Shown here piece by piece: positions 1-7,631 of a DNA stretch of 64,000 bases; the stretch's first letter is position 1; the number at the start of each line of letters is the position of its first letter. The stretch lies in IMG/VR virus record IMGVR_UViG_3300033977_000108, positions 1 through 64,000 of that record; one strand, given 5' to 3'. The notes beneath the pieces were generated by a model. The model was not told where the DNA came from, did not search any database, and was given only the letters and a program-made list of their open reading frames with translations. The DNA comes from a virus. A program made the translations under genes and the position numbers.

Positions 1-293
1 GCTATTGATAGCGCCGCTCCGGTTCTCTTTGTGCACAGCAGCTGTGTAGAGAGCTTGTTTGCCCTCTCGTCGAGCTTCCTCTCTTCTTCCTCCATCTTTA
101 TTGCTTCTTTATTCCTCTTACTGCAAGGCGAGTCCGACCGCCAGTCAATAGAGAAAATCAGCCAGTAGAAGGAGATACACAGCCATTTTCGCCAGAAGCC
201 TTGTATGATGGAGATAGATACGGTTGGGAGCAGGAATAGCTCATTTGTATCTACAAAGGCGCAGAAGTGCTTGCCGTAGTATGGCTTATACAT
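1..293 (-). CDS. membrane protein, C-terminus beyond window edge
   Basis: An open frame of 97 complete codons starts with ATG at 293 and is still open at the window edge. After a short polar N-terminus (MYKPYYGKHF) come two hydrophobic, Trp/Phe-rich stretches around residues 19-32 and 38-50, then a charged stretch rich in Glu, Lys and Arg that could be helical. It begins 5 bases after the stop of the upstream microprotein and has only a weak ribosome site, so it is probably translationally coupled. The family is not recognised. Confidence 0.6.
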   Translation of the reverse strand, partial: MYKPYYGKHFCAFVDTNELFLLPTVSISIIQGFWRKWLCISFYWLIFSIDWRSDSPCSKRNKEAIKMEEEERKLDERANKLSTQLLCTKRTGAALSI

Positions 294-297
294 CTTA

Positions 298-414
298 TTA
301 TCTTGGCGTATTCCGTAGGTGTCTTACTGTCCGCACCAGGAAATACACGCCGGCAAAGTAGATTGCAGTAATCAGAAAACCTAGCATTATCCCTAATAGG
401 GCTACTACCACCAC
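298..414 (-). CDS. 38-residue single-pass membrane microprotein
   Basis: A GTG start at 414 lies about 9 bases downstream of a GGAGG site (plus-strand cctcc near 424). The peptide opens with a valine/leucine run, has one hydrophobic helix through about residue 27, and ends in a basic tail (VRTVRHLRNTPR), the usual inside-positive arrangement. It sits in a chain of tightly spaced small genes. Function unknown. Confidence 0.6.
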   Translation of the reverse strand: MVVVALLGIMLGFLITAIYFAGVYFLVRTVRHLRNTPR

Positions 415-445
415 CGTTTTTGGACCTCCAACGTGTCGTTAGCTC

Positions 446-646
446 TCATAATGTTCTGTCTCCAGGGCAATAGTTTGCGGGCAAGCCATCTGACAGTTCC
501 GTCTCTCGCAGCCTCTCTTTGACGCACCTAGAGGCGGCATCAATTGCCAGCTCTATTTGCTCGATTGTGGCCTTATCCAGTAGCTGGATCCCAGCTAGGA
601 TTGCGGGCTGTTCATCGAATTGCACGCTAGCACGAATATCTATCAC
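446..646 (-). CDS. small acidic hypothetical protein
   Basis: 66 residues from a GTG start with a GGAGGTCC site 8-9 bases upstream. The start overlaps the stop of the upstream 46-residue gene by 4 bases (GTGA). The sequence looks largely alpha-helical (repeated IEQIELAID-type pattern) with no cysteines or membrane segments. Family not recognised; coupling and the ribosome site support it as real. Confidence 0.6.
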   Translation of the reverse strand: MIDIRASVQFDEQPAILAGIQLLDKATIEQIELAIDAASRCVKERLRETELSDGLPANYCPGDRTL

Positions 647-783
647 TTTGGACCTCCAATGTGGCGTTGGCTCTCTGGAGCCTTACTGCCGAGGTTTCTG
701 CTTCTGCTCGGTTTCGTCGCCCCAGGCCGAACCTTTACCTTCGGTTTCTTGGGCAGTCTAGTCTTTGTGTCAAACGCTGTCAT
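643..783 (-). CDS. 46-residue basic protein
   Basis: ATG at 783 shares a base with the stop of the upstream gene (TAATG), and the stop shares 4 bases with the downstream GTG. The peptide is strongly basic and proline-rich (KKPKVKVRPG, KPSRSR), without hydrophobic segments, so it may bind nucleic acid; that is inference. It fills exactly the space between two better-supported genes. Confidence 0.55.
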   Translation of the reverse strand: MTAFDTKTRLPKKPKVKVRPGATKPSRSRNLGSKAPESQRHIGGPK

Positions 784-965
784 TATCTATGCTCCGGCTG
801 ACATTGGCATTTTAGGACCTTCCAGCCTTCGCCAAGGTTTACGAGCAGGTTCTCCCTGCATTCCTTGTGCCTGCCCAGGTGGCAGAATATGCAGATTTTG
901 CCATAGTCCTTGGAGCGAGCAAATGCCTTGCGCTTTTTTAGGCTGGGCGTCGCATTTATTTTCAC
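783..965 (-). CDS. small Cys/His-rich, probable zinc-binding protein
   Basis: 60 residues from a GTG start overlapping the upstream stop (GTGA). A basic N-terminus (LKKRKAFARSK) is followed by C-x2-C-H-x3-H-x2-C and then C-x-C-x3-H near the end, a pattern expected of a small zinc-binding module. One of many tiny Cys-rich proteins in this arm. Function unknown; nucleic-acid binding is plausible. Confidence 0.55.
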   Translation of the reverse strand: MKINATPSLKKRKAFARSKDYGKICIFCHLGRHKECRENLLVNLGEGWKVLKCQCQPEHR

Positions 966-1135
966 TTATTCTTTACCCTTCCGGCTTTCCTTGTCTTCGG
1001 CTTCTTTGGTTTTGGCATTGCGGGCTTGTCTGTCGGCTTCGGGTGGTATTTACCACCACGGCCTCCAGGGTCAGGCTGGTTGAGCGAGCGTATCTTGCTC
1101 ATTATGCGAGATTTGCTGTCAAGAAAGATAAGCAT
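962..1135 (-). CDS. 57-residue basic protein with Lys/Pro tail
   Basis: ATG at 1135 follows an AGGAGG site with a 5-base spacer. The N-terminus contains SRIMSKIRSLNQPDPGG, then a glycine stretch and a Lys/Pro-rich tail. The stop overlaps the next gene's GTG by 3 bases. The strong ribosome site and exact coupling support it. Possibly a nucleic-acid-binding peptide; no family recognised. Confidence 0.6.
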   Translation of the reverse strand: MLIFLDSKSRIMSKIRSLNQPDPGGRGGKYHPKPTDKPAMPKPKKPKTRKAGRVKNK

Positions 1136-1144
1136 CTTTTCCTC

Positions 1145-1318
1145 CTAGTGGCCATGCAATAGCTTTACTATGACCCAGATTGAGAATACGATTACGGCGG
1201 CTGGGATGGCAAATTGGAGTGTGTACAGAACAATCGAAAGCACAAGAATGATGGTGAAATCTATGAAGGATGCTATGCTACTTGCCATTTTATCGAGGAT
1301 TTCCCATACTTTATTCAT
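1145..1318 (-). CDS. 57-residue two-helix membrane protein
   Basis: The chosen ATG at 1318 overlaps the upstream stop (ATGA) and has GGGGG 8 bases before it; a longer in-frame version would read back into the upstream gene. An amphipathic N-terminus (MNKVWEILDKMASS) precedes two hydrophobic segments (about residues 19-34 and 37-53) ending KLLHGH. Function unknown; part of a series of membrane microproteins. Confidence 0.6.
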   Translation of the reverse strand: MNKVWEILDKMASSIASFIDFTIILVLSIVLYTLQFAIPAAVIVFSIWVIVKLLHGH

Positions 1319-1704
1319 TTTGTTTTTCCCCCTGCCAGTGCCCATTTCTTCAGCTTTTCGGCATCTTTTCCGTCGAATAGGCAGCAACCAATCCGTACCG
1401 AGGATGCTCCCATTCTAACTGATGCCCTGCCTGCTATGTTATCCCCTGTCTTGTAGGGTATTGTATAGAGCTCTCTCCGGTTATACCGGTCATACCAGCC
1501 CCGGCGGCTTATCAAGAAAGCTTTGCGGATATCTCTCCTCAAAGCAGAGTATTTTAGATTGCCTTGGTAGCCAGATTCCACCATCCATGTCTTATCCAGC
1601 ACAAAGTCTCCGGCATAGCCGCTGGTAGATGAAAAGACATGAGGCCTGCGTAGTGTGCTTTGCTTTTTGCTCTTCGTGGCGCGTGGTTTCTTTGTAGAAA
1701 TCAT
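1315..1704 (-). CDS. basic hypothetical protein, tandem paralogue of the next gene
   Basis: 129 residues. The first 16 residues (MISTKKPRATKSKK...) and later blocks (KYSALRRDIRKAF, IGCCLFDGKDAEKLKKWAL) match the gene at 1701-2063, so the two arose by tandem duplication. The N-terminus is Lys/Arg-rich; the rest is mixed alpha/beta. It overlaps its paralogue by 4 bases (ATGA). This copy has an insertion (about residues 68-77) absent from the neighbour. Function unknown. Confidence 0.7.
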   Translation of the reverse strand: MISTKKPRATKSKKQSTLRRPHVFSSTSGYAGDFVLDKTWMVESGYQGNLKYSALRRDIRKAFLISRRGWYDRYNRRELYTIPYKTGDNIAGRASVRMGASSVRIGCCLFDGKDAEKLKKWALAGGKTK

Positions 1705-2063
1705 CTACCTGCTCCTGCTTCTGCCAGTGCCCACTCTTTCAGCTTTTTGGTATCTTCTTCGTCGAATAGATAGCAACCAATCCACACCGAGGATGCCATC
1801 TTTCTAAACCACGCCCTATTTTCCATGCTATTCCCTACTTTATAGGGCACTGTACTGGTTTCTCCCCGGAAAGCTCTGCGGATGTCTTTCCTCAAGGCAG
1901 AGTATTTCATTGCGCCTTTGTAGCCGAATTCCACCATCCGTGTCTTACCCAGTACGAAGTTCCCGGGGCCGCCGTTGAGAGCTGAGAAAGGGTGCGTATG
2001 AAGCTTACGCGGTTTGCTTCGCTTTTTGCTCTTTATAGCGTGTGATTTCTTTGTAGAAGTCAT
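1701..2063 (-). CDS. basic hypothetical protein, tandem paralogue of the previous gene
   Basis: 120 residues, paralogous to the gene at 1315-1704 across its whole length (KYSALRKDIRRAF, IGCYLFDEEDTKKLKEWAL). Because the two N-termini align from the first residue, the ATG at 2063 is trustworthy even though the first 59 bases overlap the end of the upstream gene in another frame. A GGGAG site precedes the start at a suboptimal distance. Function unknown. Confidence 0.7.
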   Translation of the reverse strand: MTSTKKSHAIKSKKRSKPRKLHTHPFSALNGGPGNFVLGKTRMVEFGYKGAMKYSALRKDIRRAFRGETSTVPYKVGNSMENRAWFRKMASSVWIGCYLFDEEDTKKLKEWALAEAGAGR

Positions 2064-2304
2064 CTACTTGCTCCCGTGTAAGGATTATAGCATTATTGTC
2101 GTTCGGGTCTCGGGCGAGATTCCCCTCGCCCAGTATCCGAAGCTGACCGTGCTTATCAATCCTAAATGATACCAGTCCGGCGAGGGTTCTCTCCTCGTCC
2201 AGTATAGTCCTTGAAGATCCTGAGGCTCCAATAGAAAGCCTGTAAACCCACAATGCCGCACCAACAACGATAACACCCAGCCAGATAGTCTGCTCACTCG
2301 TCAT
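2005..2304 (-). CDS. single-pass membrane protein
   Basis: 99 residues from ATG 2304, which overlaps the upstream stop (ATGA) and follows GGAGG by about 6 bases. One N-terminal transmembrane helix (IWLGVIVVGAALWVY, residues 7-21) is followed by a polar domain ending in a charged helix (REQVDDFYKEI). The last 59 bases overlap the next gene in another frame. Function unknown. Confidence 0.6.
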   Translation of the reverse strand: MTSEQTIWLGVIVVGAALWVYRLSIGASGSSRTILDEERTLAGLVSFRIDKHGQLRILGEGNLARDPNDNNAIILTREQVDDFYKEITRYKEQKAKQTA

Positions 2305-2774
2305 TCTTTGCCTCCTCTTATTTCTGCGAGCTCGGCCTTGGTCAAACGCACATTCTTGCCTTTTCCTTCCCTGATAAGTGATGTGGCATTCCATTCCTCC
2401 GGCGAATTTGTTATGTCAATCCACATCACTTTGTCGGGGAGTAGTTTGTAGCAGTCTTTGTAGCCAGGCCCTGATTCGGCTGGGTACAGGTTGCGCCATA
2501 GCTTCCCTGTTGCGGCGGCCTTATACAAGATAGCCAGTATGTCCTGTGGTCTATCGCACTCTGCTTCAATGTAGGAAAGATTGACGCCATCCTCATCGAG
2601 GGCGTCCACAAAGACGAAGTAGGCCCGCATTCGGTATTTCATCTTCATTTGATACTCCGTTTTTGCGTGCGGGGGCGGCTGTCCAACGAATGCCTCTAGC
2701 TCGTGGCTTCGCCTCATGTTGGACGGGCCGCCCTGGTCAAAGGTGATACGACCTACTACTTGTTCCTTAGTCAT
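2301..2774 (-). CDS. hypothetical protein
   Basis: 157 residues, mixed alpha/beta, with repeated aromatic residues and the stretch RMRAYFVFVDALDEDGVN in the middle. No signal peptide or membrane segment. Start ATG 2774 overlaps the upstream lipoprotein stop by 4 bases. No family recognised. Confidence 0.6.
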   Translation of the reverse strand: MTKEQVVGRITFDQGGPSNMRRSHELEAFVGQPPPHAKTEYQMKMKYRMRAYFVFVDALDEDGVNLSYIEAECDRPQDILAILYKAAATGKLWRNLYPAESGPGYKDCYKLLPDKVMWIDITNSPEEWNATSLIREGKGKNVRLTKAELAEIRGGKE

Positions 2775-3307
2775 TCTGTTTTACCTTCCACATTGATTAT
2801 CACGCTCTTGATTGGAATGGGCTGTGAGGATACATGGACAATCTGCCCGCCAGTCAGGAAGTGCTGATGGTAGGTTCCACGCACATCCCACCAATAAATG
2901 TAGTCCCCAGAATCTCCATAGGTGCCATCATCGCCAAGTACCTCAGTGGTGGATTGTTGATTACCGGCAAAGTCTATCATAAAGCCCATGCCTTGAACAG
3001 TTGATGGCGTAAGTCTTTTATGGCTACTGGTTACTTTGCCGTTTACAGTTGAGTACAGGATAACCTGCCCGGAATAGGGGCTGATGATATACAGGTGTTT
3101 TATGGAGCCGGGCTTATTATCCTCTAATAGTCTACGGCTAGCATTTCGCTGTTCTACTGTTAGTCCATCCGGGCCGGTTGGCACCTTCACAGTTGTTTTC
3201 GTCAGGCCCGACGAGGACCTTGGCTGGTTACAGCTATCGTCAAAGCCGCAGAATGTAAAGCAGGCGGCCAATAGTAGACTTATCGCTAGTATTTTACCTT
3301 TCTTCAT
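2771..3307 (-). CDS. putative lipoprotein
   Basis: 178 residues starting MKKGKILAISLLLAACFTF: a basic N-terminus, hydrophobic core and lipobox-like LAAC with Cys16, so the mature protein would be lipid-anchored outside the inner membrane. The mature part is beta-rich with several Ser/Thr/Gly turns and IYWWD. A strong GGAGGAGC-type site precedes the ATG. Phage lipoproteins often alter the host envelope or block superinfection, but nothing here identifies the role. Confidence 0.65.
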   Translation of the reverse strand: MKKGKILAISLLLAACFTFCGFDDSCNQPRSSSGLTKTTVKVPTGPDGLTVEQRNASRRLLEDNKPGSIKHLYIISPYSGQVILYSTVNGKVTSSHKRLTPSTVQGMGFMIDFAGNQQSTTEVLGDDGTYGDSGDYIYWWDVRGTYHQHFLTGGQIVHVSSQPIPIKSVIINVEGKTE

Positions 3308-3316
3308 TGCTCCTCC

Positions 3317-3772
3317 CTATTCATCAACGTATTCGCGGTATTCCCGCGGCAATAGTTGATTGGCGCCCTTCGGCAATTCTCCTACATTGCAGAAGCGCCA
3401 GTTGATTTTCGCCATTTCGGCGTTATACTCGGCCGCCAGCTCATTGTAGTTGAGTTTTAGCCCAGAGTATTCTTGCTCCCAAATCATTGCCTGCTCTCTG
3501 GCTGTGCGGTCAAGTTTTCCTTCCTCCTCCAGCTTATGATAGCGGGCGAGCCTGTTTTTGTAGATGTCCAAGCCCGCTTTCTTCGCATCCAAGGCTGCGG
3601 AGGCATCTTTGAACCATTCGTATTTCTTCAGTAGAACTTCTGGGTCTATTTCCTGCTTAGCTACTTCCACGGCCCGGCCGCCAAACCAGGTGGCCGTATT
3701 TACTATACCGAGGATTACAGCAAGCAGGACGATGCTGGCAAAAAGCCCAGTAAAGATGAAGAGCTTCTTCAT
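3317..3772 (-). CDS. membrane-anchored coiled-coil protein
   Basis: 151 residues. N-terminal transmembrane helix (FIFTGLFASIVLLAVILGIV, residues 5-24), then a long charged helical region (EVAKQEIDPEVLLKKYEWFK through about residue 120) suggestive of a coiled coil. A small C-terminal tail contains one Cys. GGAGGAAT site before ATG. It resembles hypothetical membrane proteins common in phages; function not known. Confidence 0.6.
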   Translation of the reverse strand: MKKLFIFTGLFASIVLLAVILGIVNTATWFGGRAVEVAKQEIDPEVLLKKYEWFKDASAALDAKKAGLDIYKNRLARYHKLEEEGKLDRTAREQAMIWEQEYSGLKLNYNELAAEYNAEMAKINWRFCNVGELPKGANQLLPREYREYVDE

Positions 3773-3815
3773 TATATTCCTCCTCTGATCATTTCGTCTC
3801 CCATAAAATGGAGAA

Positions 3816-3880
3816 TGCTGCCCCTATGCTTGGCGGCTGCGCGCGGCTGAGCCACACGCAGCAATAACACAGGGGCAGCA
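3816..3880. other. nested hairpin in intergenic gap
   Basis: A perfect 10-bp stem (tgctgcccct 3816-3825 with aggggcagca 3871-3880) encloses a 6-bp stem (gctgcg 3836-3841 / cgcagc 3857-3862). It lies between the stop of the RNA ligase gene and the next gene on the minus strand. No U-tract follows, so it is more likely an mRNA processing or stability element than an intrinsic terminator. Confidence 0.5.
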
Positions 3881-3903
3881 CTCCCGAACTGGAGATTGTG
3901 CCG

Positions 3904-5085
3904 CTACTCTCTTTCCAAATAGGCTTTGGACTTGGCTTTTAGTATAACCCGTCCAATAGGCGATTGGTATCGCTCGTGCTTGGGCCGGATTACTATGCCC
4001 TCCATTATGGCCTGGCTTGGCCATAGAAAGGAGGGCTTTTCGGCCAGCTCTAAGAGAAGCGCTTTATCATAAGGTCCATGATAGACGACAGGGGCCCACA
4101 GCGGCCCCAGCCACCGTTCTGTATCTATCGTGTCTGTAAAGCGCAGGATAAGACTAACGGCATCATCGAAGTCCAGCCACTTCCCATTATACCTTATGTC
4201 AAATGGCGCAAAGCCGATGTCTTTATTACTCATTACGCCGTATGGCTTTGGGCCAGTGCCCTTTGTGGTGCGTATTCCCGGTCCATAGAGCTCGCCATAC
4301 AGGCAATGGTCTGGATGAGAACGGCAGAAATCTTCAGCCCACTTATGCTGGCGCAAAGCATGCCACCAGGCATTGTCGCCCTTCGCTTTCCACTGCCGGT
4401 GGCTACCGCACCACATTCGCCCATTGTGGAATAAGTAGCGAGCATTGGCGCCATCCACCTTCTCCGTGGCTATCACGATTTCCCCGGGCTTGAAGACATC
4501 GGCATAGCGATGGAAGTTTTCTATGTCATAGATGGGGAGGTCCATTTCTGGGCCGTCCTCTTGCAGCCCGCCAAGCAGCTTGGGATGCGTGATGCCTAAT
4601 GCTCGCAATACCTTGAAAGTAAGGAACTTAGCCCAGCTCTTCAAGGTCTTTGGCCTTCCACCTTTAGCTCTGGGCGGTCTTTCGGAGTTCCCGCCTTCCA
4701 GTTCGGGCGGGTTCCAGTGAGTGATACCAAGAAGCTCCCCTACATCATCCCCCTCCTTGGCGCCAGGCGGAGCTGGAATAACGAGGCCTTGGGAGAGGAC
4801 ACCTTTGAAGCGTTTGACTTTGATACGCCGATACTTCTCTGGTATTTGGCAGGCGAACGCTCTCTCCGCCAAGGCTTTCTTGTTATTCGCCCAGAGGAAG
4901 TTGAAGGTGCTATTCTCTGGGACGACCGAGTCTGGCTCAATGTAGGCTACCAGGTCCCCTTCCTTATAATCGGCCAGGCCGACTACGAAGATAAAATCGT
5001 GTAGCTTGGTCAGGCCTATCTTGTCGGCGCCTGGGATGCGCTCAATCTTACCTATCTTGAATACTTCTACTGGACTGTAGCTCAT
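3904..5085 (-). CDS. RNA ligase (DRB0094/Rnl5-like)
   Basis: 393 residues. ATP-dependent RNA ligases adenylate a lysine and join RNA 3'-OH to 5'-phosphate ends. Visible nucleotidyltransferase motifs: I, EKVDGAN with Lys209; III, YGELYG; IV, EGIVIRP; V, LKAKSKAYLE. An N-terminal OB-like part of about 110 residues (GKIERIPGADKI, VAYIEPDSVVP) before the catalytic domain matches the Deinococcus DRB0094 layout rather than T4 Rnl1. With the polynucleotide kinase at 5746-6780 it forms an RNA-repair pair able to heal and seal tRNAs cut by host anticodon nucleases. Start ATG overlaps the upstream stop by 4 bases. Confidence 0.88.
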   Translation of the reverse strand: MSYSPVEVFKIGKIERIPGADKIGLTKLHDFIFVVGLADYKEGDLVAYIEPDSVVPENSTFNFLWANNKKALAERAFACQIPEKYRRIKVKRFKGVLSQGLVIPAPPGAKEGDDVGELLGITHWNPPELEGGNSERPPRAKGGRPKTLKSWAKFLTFKVLRALGITHPKLLGGLQEDGPEMDLPIYDIENFHRYADVFKPGEIVIATEKVDGANARYLFHNGRMWCGSHRQWKAKGDNAWWHALRQHKWAEDFCRSHPDHCLYGELYGPGIRTTKGTGPKPYGVMSNKDIGFAPFDIRYNGKWLDFDDAVSLILRFTDTIDTERWLGPLWAPVVYHGPYDKALLLELAEKPSFLWPSQAIMEGIVIRPKHERYQSPIGRVILKAKSKAYLERE

Positions 5086-5282
5086 AGCAGATACAAGTCA
5101 AAGTCTTCATAGAGATCGTACAGATTGTCAGCATCCTCGTCTTCCAGTTTGCTCAGTAGTGTCAGTGCACTCTCTTCTCCTGTAGCAGCCGGGTATTTAT
5201 CGGCTAATTCTTTCAAGTACTCGGAAAGCTCTTTCGCCATTTTTCCTGCTTTATTCGATTCCTTCTTGGTTGGCTTTTTCAT
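5082..5282 (-). CDS. small acidic-tailed protein between RNA-repair genes
   Basis: 66 residues: a Lys-rich N-terminus (MKKPTKKESNKAGK) and a very acidic C-terminus (LEDEDADNLYDLYEDFDLYLL). Its stop overlaps the RNA ligase ATG (ATGA), so translation is probably coupled to the ligase. No recognised domain. Confidence 0.55.
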   Translation of the reverse strand: MKKPTKKESNKAGKMAKELSEYLKELADKYPAATGEESALTLLSKLEDEDADNLYDLYEDFDLYLL

Positions 5283-5291
5283 GTGATTCCC

Positions 5292-5825
5292 TTACGGGGT
5301 ACCTCCTAAGGATGGGGGCGGGAGTTGAAAAGCGTTCTCCTTCTCAAATACTTCTGCCAGTACTTTGTCGGCGTATTGCTCCGCATCTATTTCGCACGGC
5401 CTTTGGTTATAGGGCCGGAAGTCGATAGGTGAGCAATCATGCTCTCCAAACTGTATCTGTTCCGCATGTCTCACTTCGTGGGCTATCGTATCCAGTTCCA
5501 TCCAGGGTGTGTCTCCGCAGATTACGATTTTGTGGGCAAGCCCATACAGGCGGCCGGAAATGCCATCATCGCAAATGCCGTCTGTTAGGTAGTAAACATC
5601 GTATTGTGGGGTTGTAGGGTCGGCATTCAGCCTATTCAGCGTTTTATTGAAGGTAGGCGAGTTCTCCAGCACGCAGAAACTGGCCAGGGTGCGGATGTTG
5701 TGTATTACAAATACAAACTCATTGCCGCGCTTCGGCCGGTAGTATCTAACAAGTATCAGGCCGGCCAGAATCAGCAGAAGTAGTAGTCGGGGCCACTGCA
5801 GCGGGCTCCTCGGAAACCATCTCAT
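5292..5825 (-). CDS. membrane-anchored zinc metallopeptidase-like protein
   Basis: 177 residues from ATG 5825, chosen because AAAGGAGG lies just upstream; the longer open frame would overlap the kinase gene further. A transmembrane helix at residues 14-26 is followed by an extracytoplasmic domain with HEVRH (His116, Glu117, His120), the zinc-binding HExxH signature, and a downstream CEIDAEQYA block that could supply the third ligand. Cys51, Cys85, Cys103, Cys131 and Cys144 may form disulfides. Family not named with confidence; peptidase activity is inferred from the motif. Confidence 0.6.
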   Translation of the reverse strand: MRWFPRSPLQWPRLLLLLILAGLILVRYYRPKRGNEFVFVIHNIRTLASFCVLENSPTFNKTLNRLNADPTTPQYDVYYLTDGICDDGISGRLYGLAHKIVICGDTPWMELDTIAHEVRHAEQIQFGEHDCSPIDFRPYNQRPCEIDAEQYADKVLAEVFEKENAFQLPPPSLGGTP

Positions 5826-6780
5826 TTCCTTCCTCCTTTGGTGCCTTGTCTTCGGTGGCAGCTTTCGCTTTCTCCCTTTCAATGAGTTTGTACTCACTAT
5901 CCGGCCAATCCCGCCATACCATCGGGAAAACCTTGATACCATTGGCTCTCCATACCAGCTCTATCACGCTGGGCCGGTCGTCAATGGCAAACAAAATCCT
6001 GTCCTTTGGAATGTATTTGAGCATCCAGTTCTTTAGTTGATAGTCAGGCCTGCGGTCTCCGCGCGGCCGCATAAACAGGCGATTATAAGGTACCTGGTAC
6101 TTGCCCAGCCACTCTTCCGTCTGCTTGCTGTAGGTGCTGGGTCGGCCGGATACCAGGAAGATGGCAGTGTCCGGGCTTGTGATTATGTCATTCAGCCACG
6201 CGATTACGGGCTTCAACGGCTGGTCATAGGCCATGGCGCCGAAGAAACCCTCATAGTCCTTTGGCGTCTGCTGGATAAACCAGAGACGGCCAGAGGGGTT
6301 GGCTATGGTCCCGTCTATGTCGCAGATTACGATGTCATGGTAGGGTGTATCCAATTCGGGCACCAAGCCGTAGCGAAGGGCCATTGTTTCTATGGCAGCC
6401 CTGCCCAGTTGGCTGGAGCCAGTACGATTGCGGTCATTGAACAGGCAGCTACTAAGTCCAACGGATATGTAGTCAATGAGTTCCAAGTTATAGTTCCCCA
6501 GCCGACAGAACTCCTTCCAGGCATTCTGGGTCTGTACGGACAGATTGGTATCGTCAACCACAACATTATATCCGCTTTTCAGGAAGGCTTCAGCCATAGC
6601 TATCTCGCCTTTGGCCACCGCCTTCTCTTTTCCCGGCGTGAACTTATCCGGCGCGCACATCAGGCGCATAGCGTCCCTATTCACGCGCATGTAGGTACGG
6701 TCTCGTTCAATGATGTATCTGGCTCGGCAGGTCTTGCCGGAGCCGGGAAGACCAACCAGTAGCTTAACCGTTAGGGGCAT
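5746..6780 (-). CDS. polynucleotide 5'-kinase / 3'-phosphatase
   Basis: 344 residues with the T4 Pnkp domain order. The N-terminal kinase has P-loop GLPGSGKT (residues 10-17) and VVDDTN near 75. The C-terminal HAD-type phosphatase has DIDGT (Asp154, Asp156), a VSGRP block and AIDDRPSV near the end. It phosphorylates 5'-OH ends and removes 3'/2',3'-cyclic phosphates, preparing broken RNA for the ligase encoded at 3904-5085. The Ala/Pro/Glu-rich tail after residue 305 overlaps the next gene by 80 bases. Start overlaps the upstream gene by 17 bases. Confidence 0.9.
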   Translation of the reverse strand: MPLTVKLLVGLPGSGKTCRARYIIERDRTYMRVNRDAMRLMCAPDKFTPGKEKAVAKGEIAMAEAFLKSGYNVVVDDTNLSVQTQNAWKEFCRLGNYNLELIDYISVGLSSCLFNDRNRTGSSQLGRAAIETMALRYGLVPELDTPYHDIVICDIDGTIANPSGRLWFIQQTPKDYEGFFGAMAYDQPLKPVIAWLNDIITSPDTAIFLVSGRPSTYSKQTEEWLGKYQVPYNRLFMRPRGDRRPDYQLKNWMLKYIPKDRILFAIDDRPSVIELVWRANGIKVFPMVWRDWPDSEYKLIEREKAKAATEDKAPKEEGNEMVSEEPAAVAPTTTSADSGRPDTC

Positions 6781-6967
6781 TTATCTTCTCCAGTTTGTGC
6801 AGTCTTAGCAGGGCCGTGCAGATGTCTATACCAAGAATGGCAACCTTCACGGTCGAACCATTCAATCTGGCCTCGTCGAACTCCCTTTCGGTCTTTTCGA
6901 TGAACAGCCTGAGTTCGGTAATCGGCATCTCGTCTATGATTTTGGCTATTTCGGTTGCATAGTCCAT
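6764..6967 (-). CDS. small helical hypothetical protein
   Basis: 67 residues, mostly helical (IAKIIDEMPITELRLFIEKT), with no cysteine cluster or membrane segment. Its 3' end overlaps the kinase start by 17 bases, so the two are probably co-translated. Function unknown. Confidence 0.55.
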   Translation of the reverse strand: MDYATEIAKIIDEMPITELRLFIEKTEREFDEARLNGSTVKVAILGIDICTALLRLHKLEKINAPNG

Positions 6968-6971
6968 GTTA

Positions 6972-7361
6972 TTAGTCCGCGATGATTATCGGATTTTCTC
7001 CGCAAGCCGTGACTTTGGCCATAATGGAGCTGACCAAGGCGAACTCTTCCTGTTCCCCGGTTCCGACATTGGCAGCGCACTCCTGATAGTACTTGACCCA
7101 CAGTCCCTGAAACACATTGAATAGAGGGCGAGTGAGGATGATGGTAGTACTATCGTGTCGGGCGGTGTCGGAAAGCACACGCTCTATGGCATTTATGTCG
7201 TCGTTCATGTCAACGCCATAGAACTTGATGTTGCTCCATTGATCTCCCGATTGTCTCGCCCAGGAGGCCTGGCGTATGGATTGCCAGACGCTCTGGAGGA
7301 GGTTGAACTCTTCTTCTGTAAGGGCAAGTGAAAACATTTCTCTCATGGTATCACCATCCAC
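6972..7361 (-). CDS. hypothetical protein
   Basis: 129 residues, helical, Trp-rich in the first half (LLQSVWQSIRQASWARQ). Two possible starts, ATG 7361 and an ATG five codons later (MREMFSLAL); neither has a strong ribosome site, so the N-terminus is uncertain. No recognised domain. Confidence 0.55.
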   Translation of the reverse strand: MDGDTMREMFSLALTEEEFNLLQSVWQSIRQASWARQSGDQWSNIKFYGVDMNDDINAIERVLSDTARHDSTTIILTRPLFNVFQGLWVKYYQECAANVGTGEQEEFALVSSIMAKVTACGENPIIIAD

Positions 7362-7367
7362 TGGTTG

Positions 7368-7631
7368 TCATTCTGTCCTCTTTCCATCAGTCTTTACAAG
7401 CGGGTGCCACTCCCTTGTCTCTCTCCGCATCGTCCCGTCTCCCCTGTAGTCGAGCTTTGCGGCTTCTTCCAGTAGTATCTGTACGCAGTCCGTGGAAACA
7501 CTGTCCCTGAGTACATCGTCCAGGAATACATAGATAAGGTAGTCTCCTCGCTTATCAATGTTATGAGCTTCCTTAATCCTGGCCTGTACTCTCAAACTCA
7601 AGGCATCCAGCAACCCGTGAATTGGTATCAT
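7368..7631 (-). CDS. small hypothetical protein
   Basis: 87 residues, start ATG 7631 overlapping the upstream stop by 4 bases. Contains a hydrophobic strand (GDYLIYVFLDDVL) and a charged C-terminus. Function unknown. Confidence 0.5.
   Translation of the reverse strand: MIPIHGLLDALSLRVQARIKEAHNIDKRGDYLIYVFLDDVLRDSVSTDCVQILLEEAAKLDYRGDGTMRRETREWHPLVKTDGKRTE

Noticed and set aside
2084-2092. extended -10 box TGCTATAAT on minus strand
   Set aside because: Lies inside coding sequence; cannot be distinguished from codon content.
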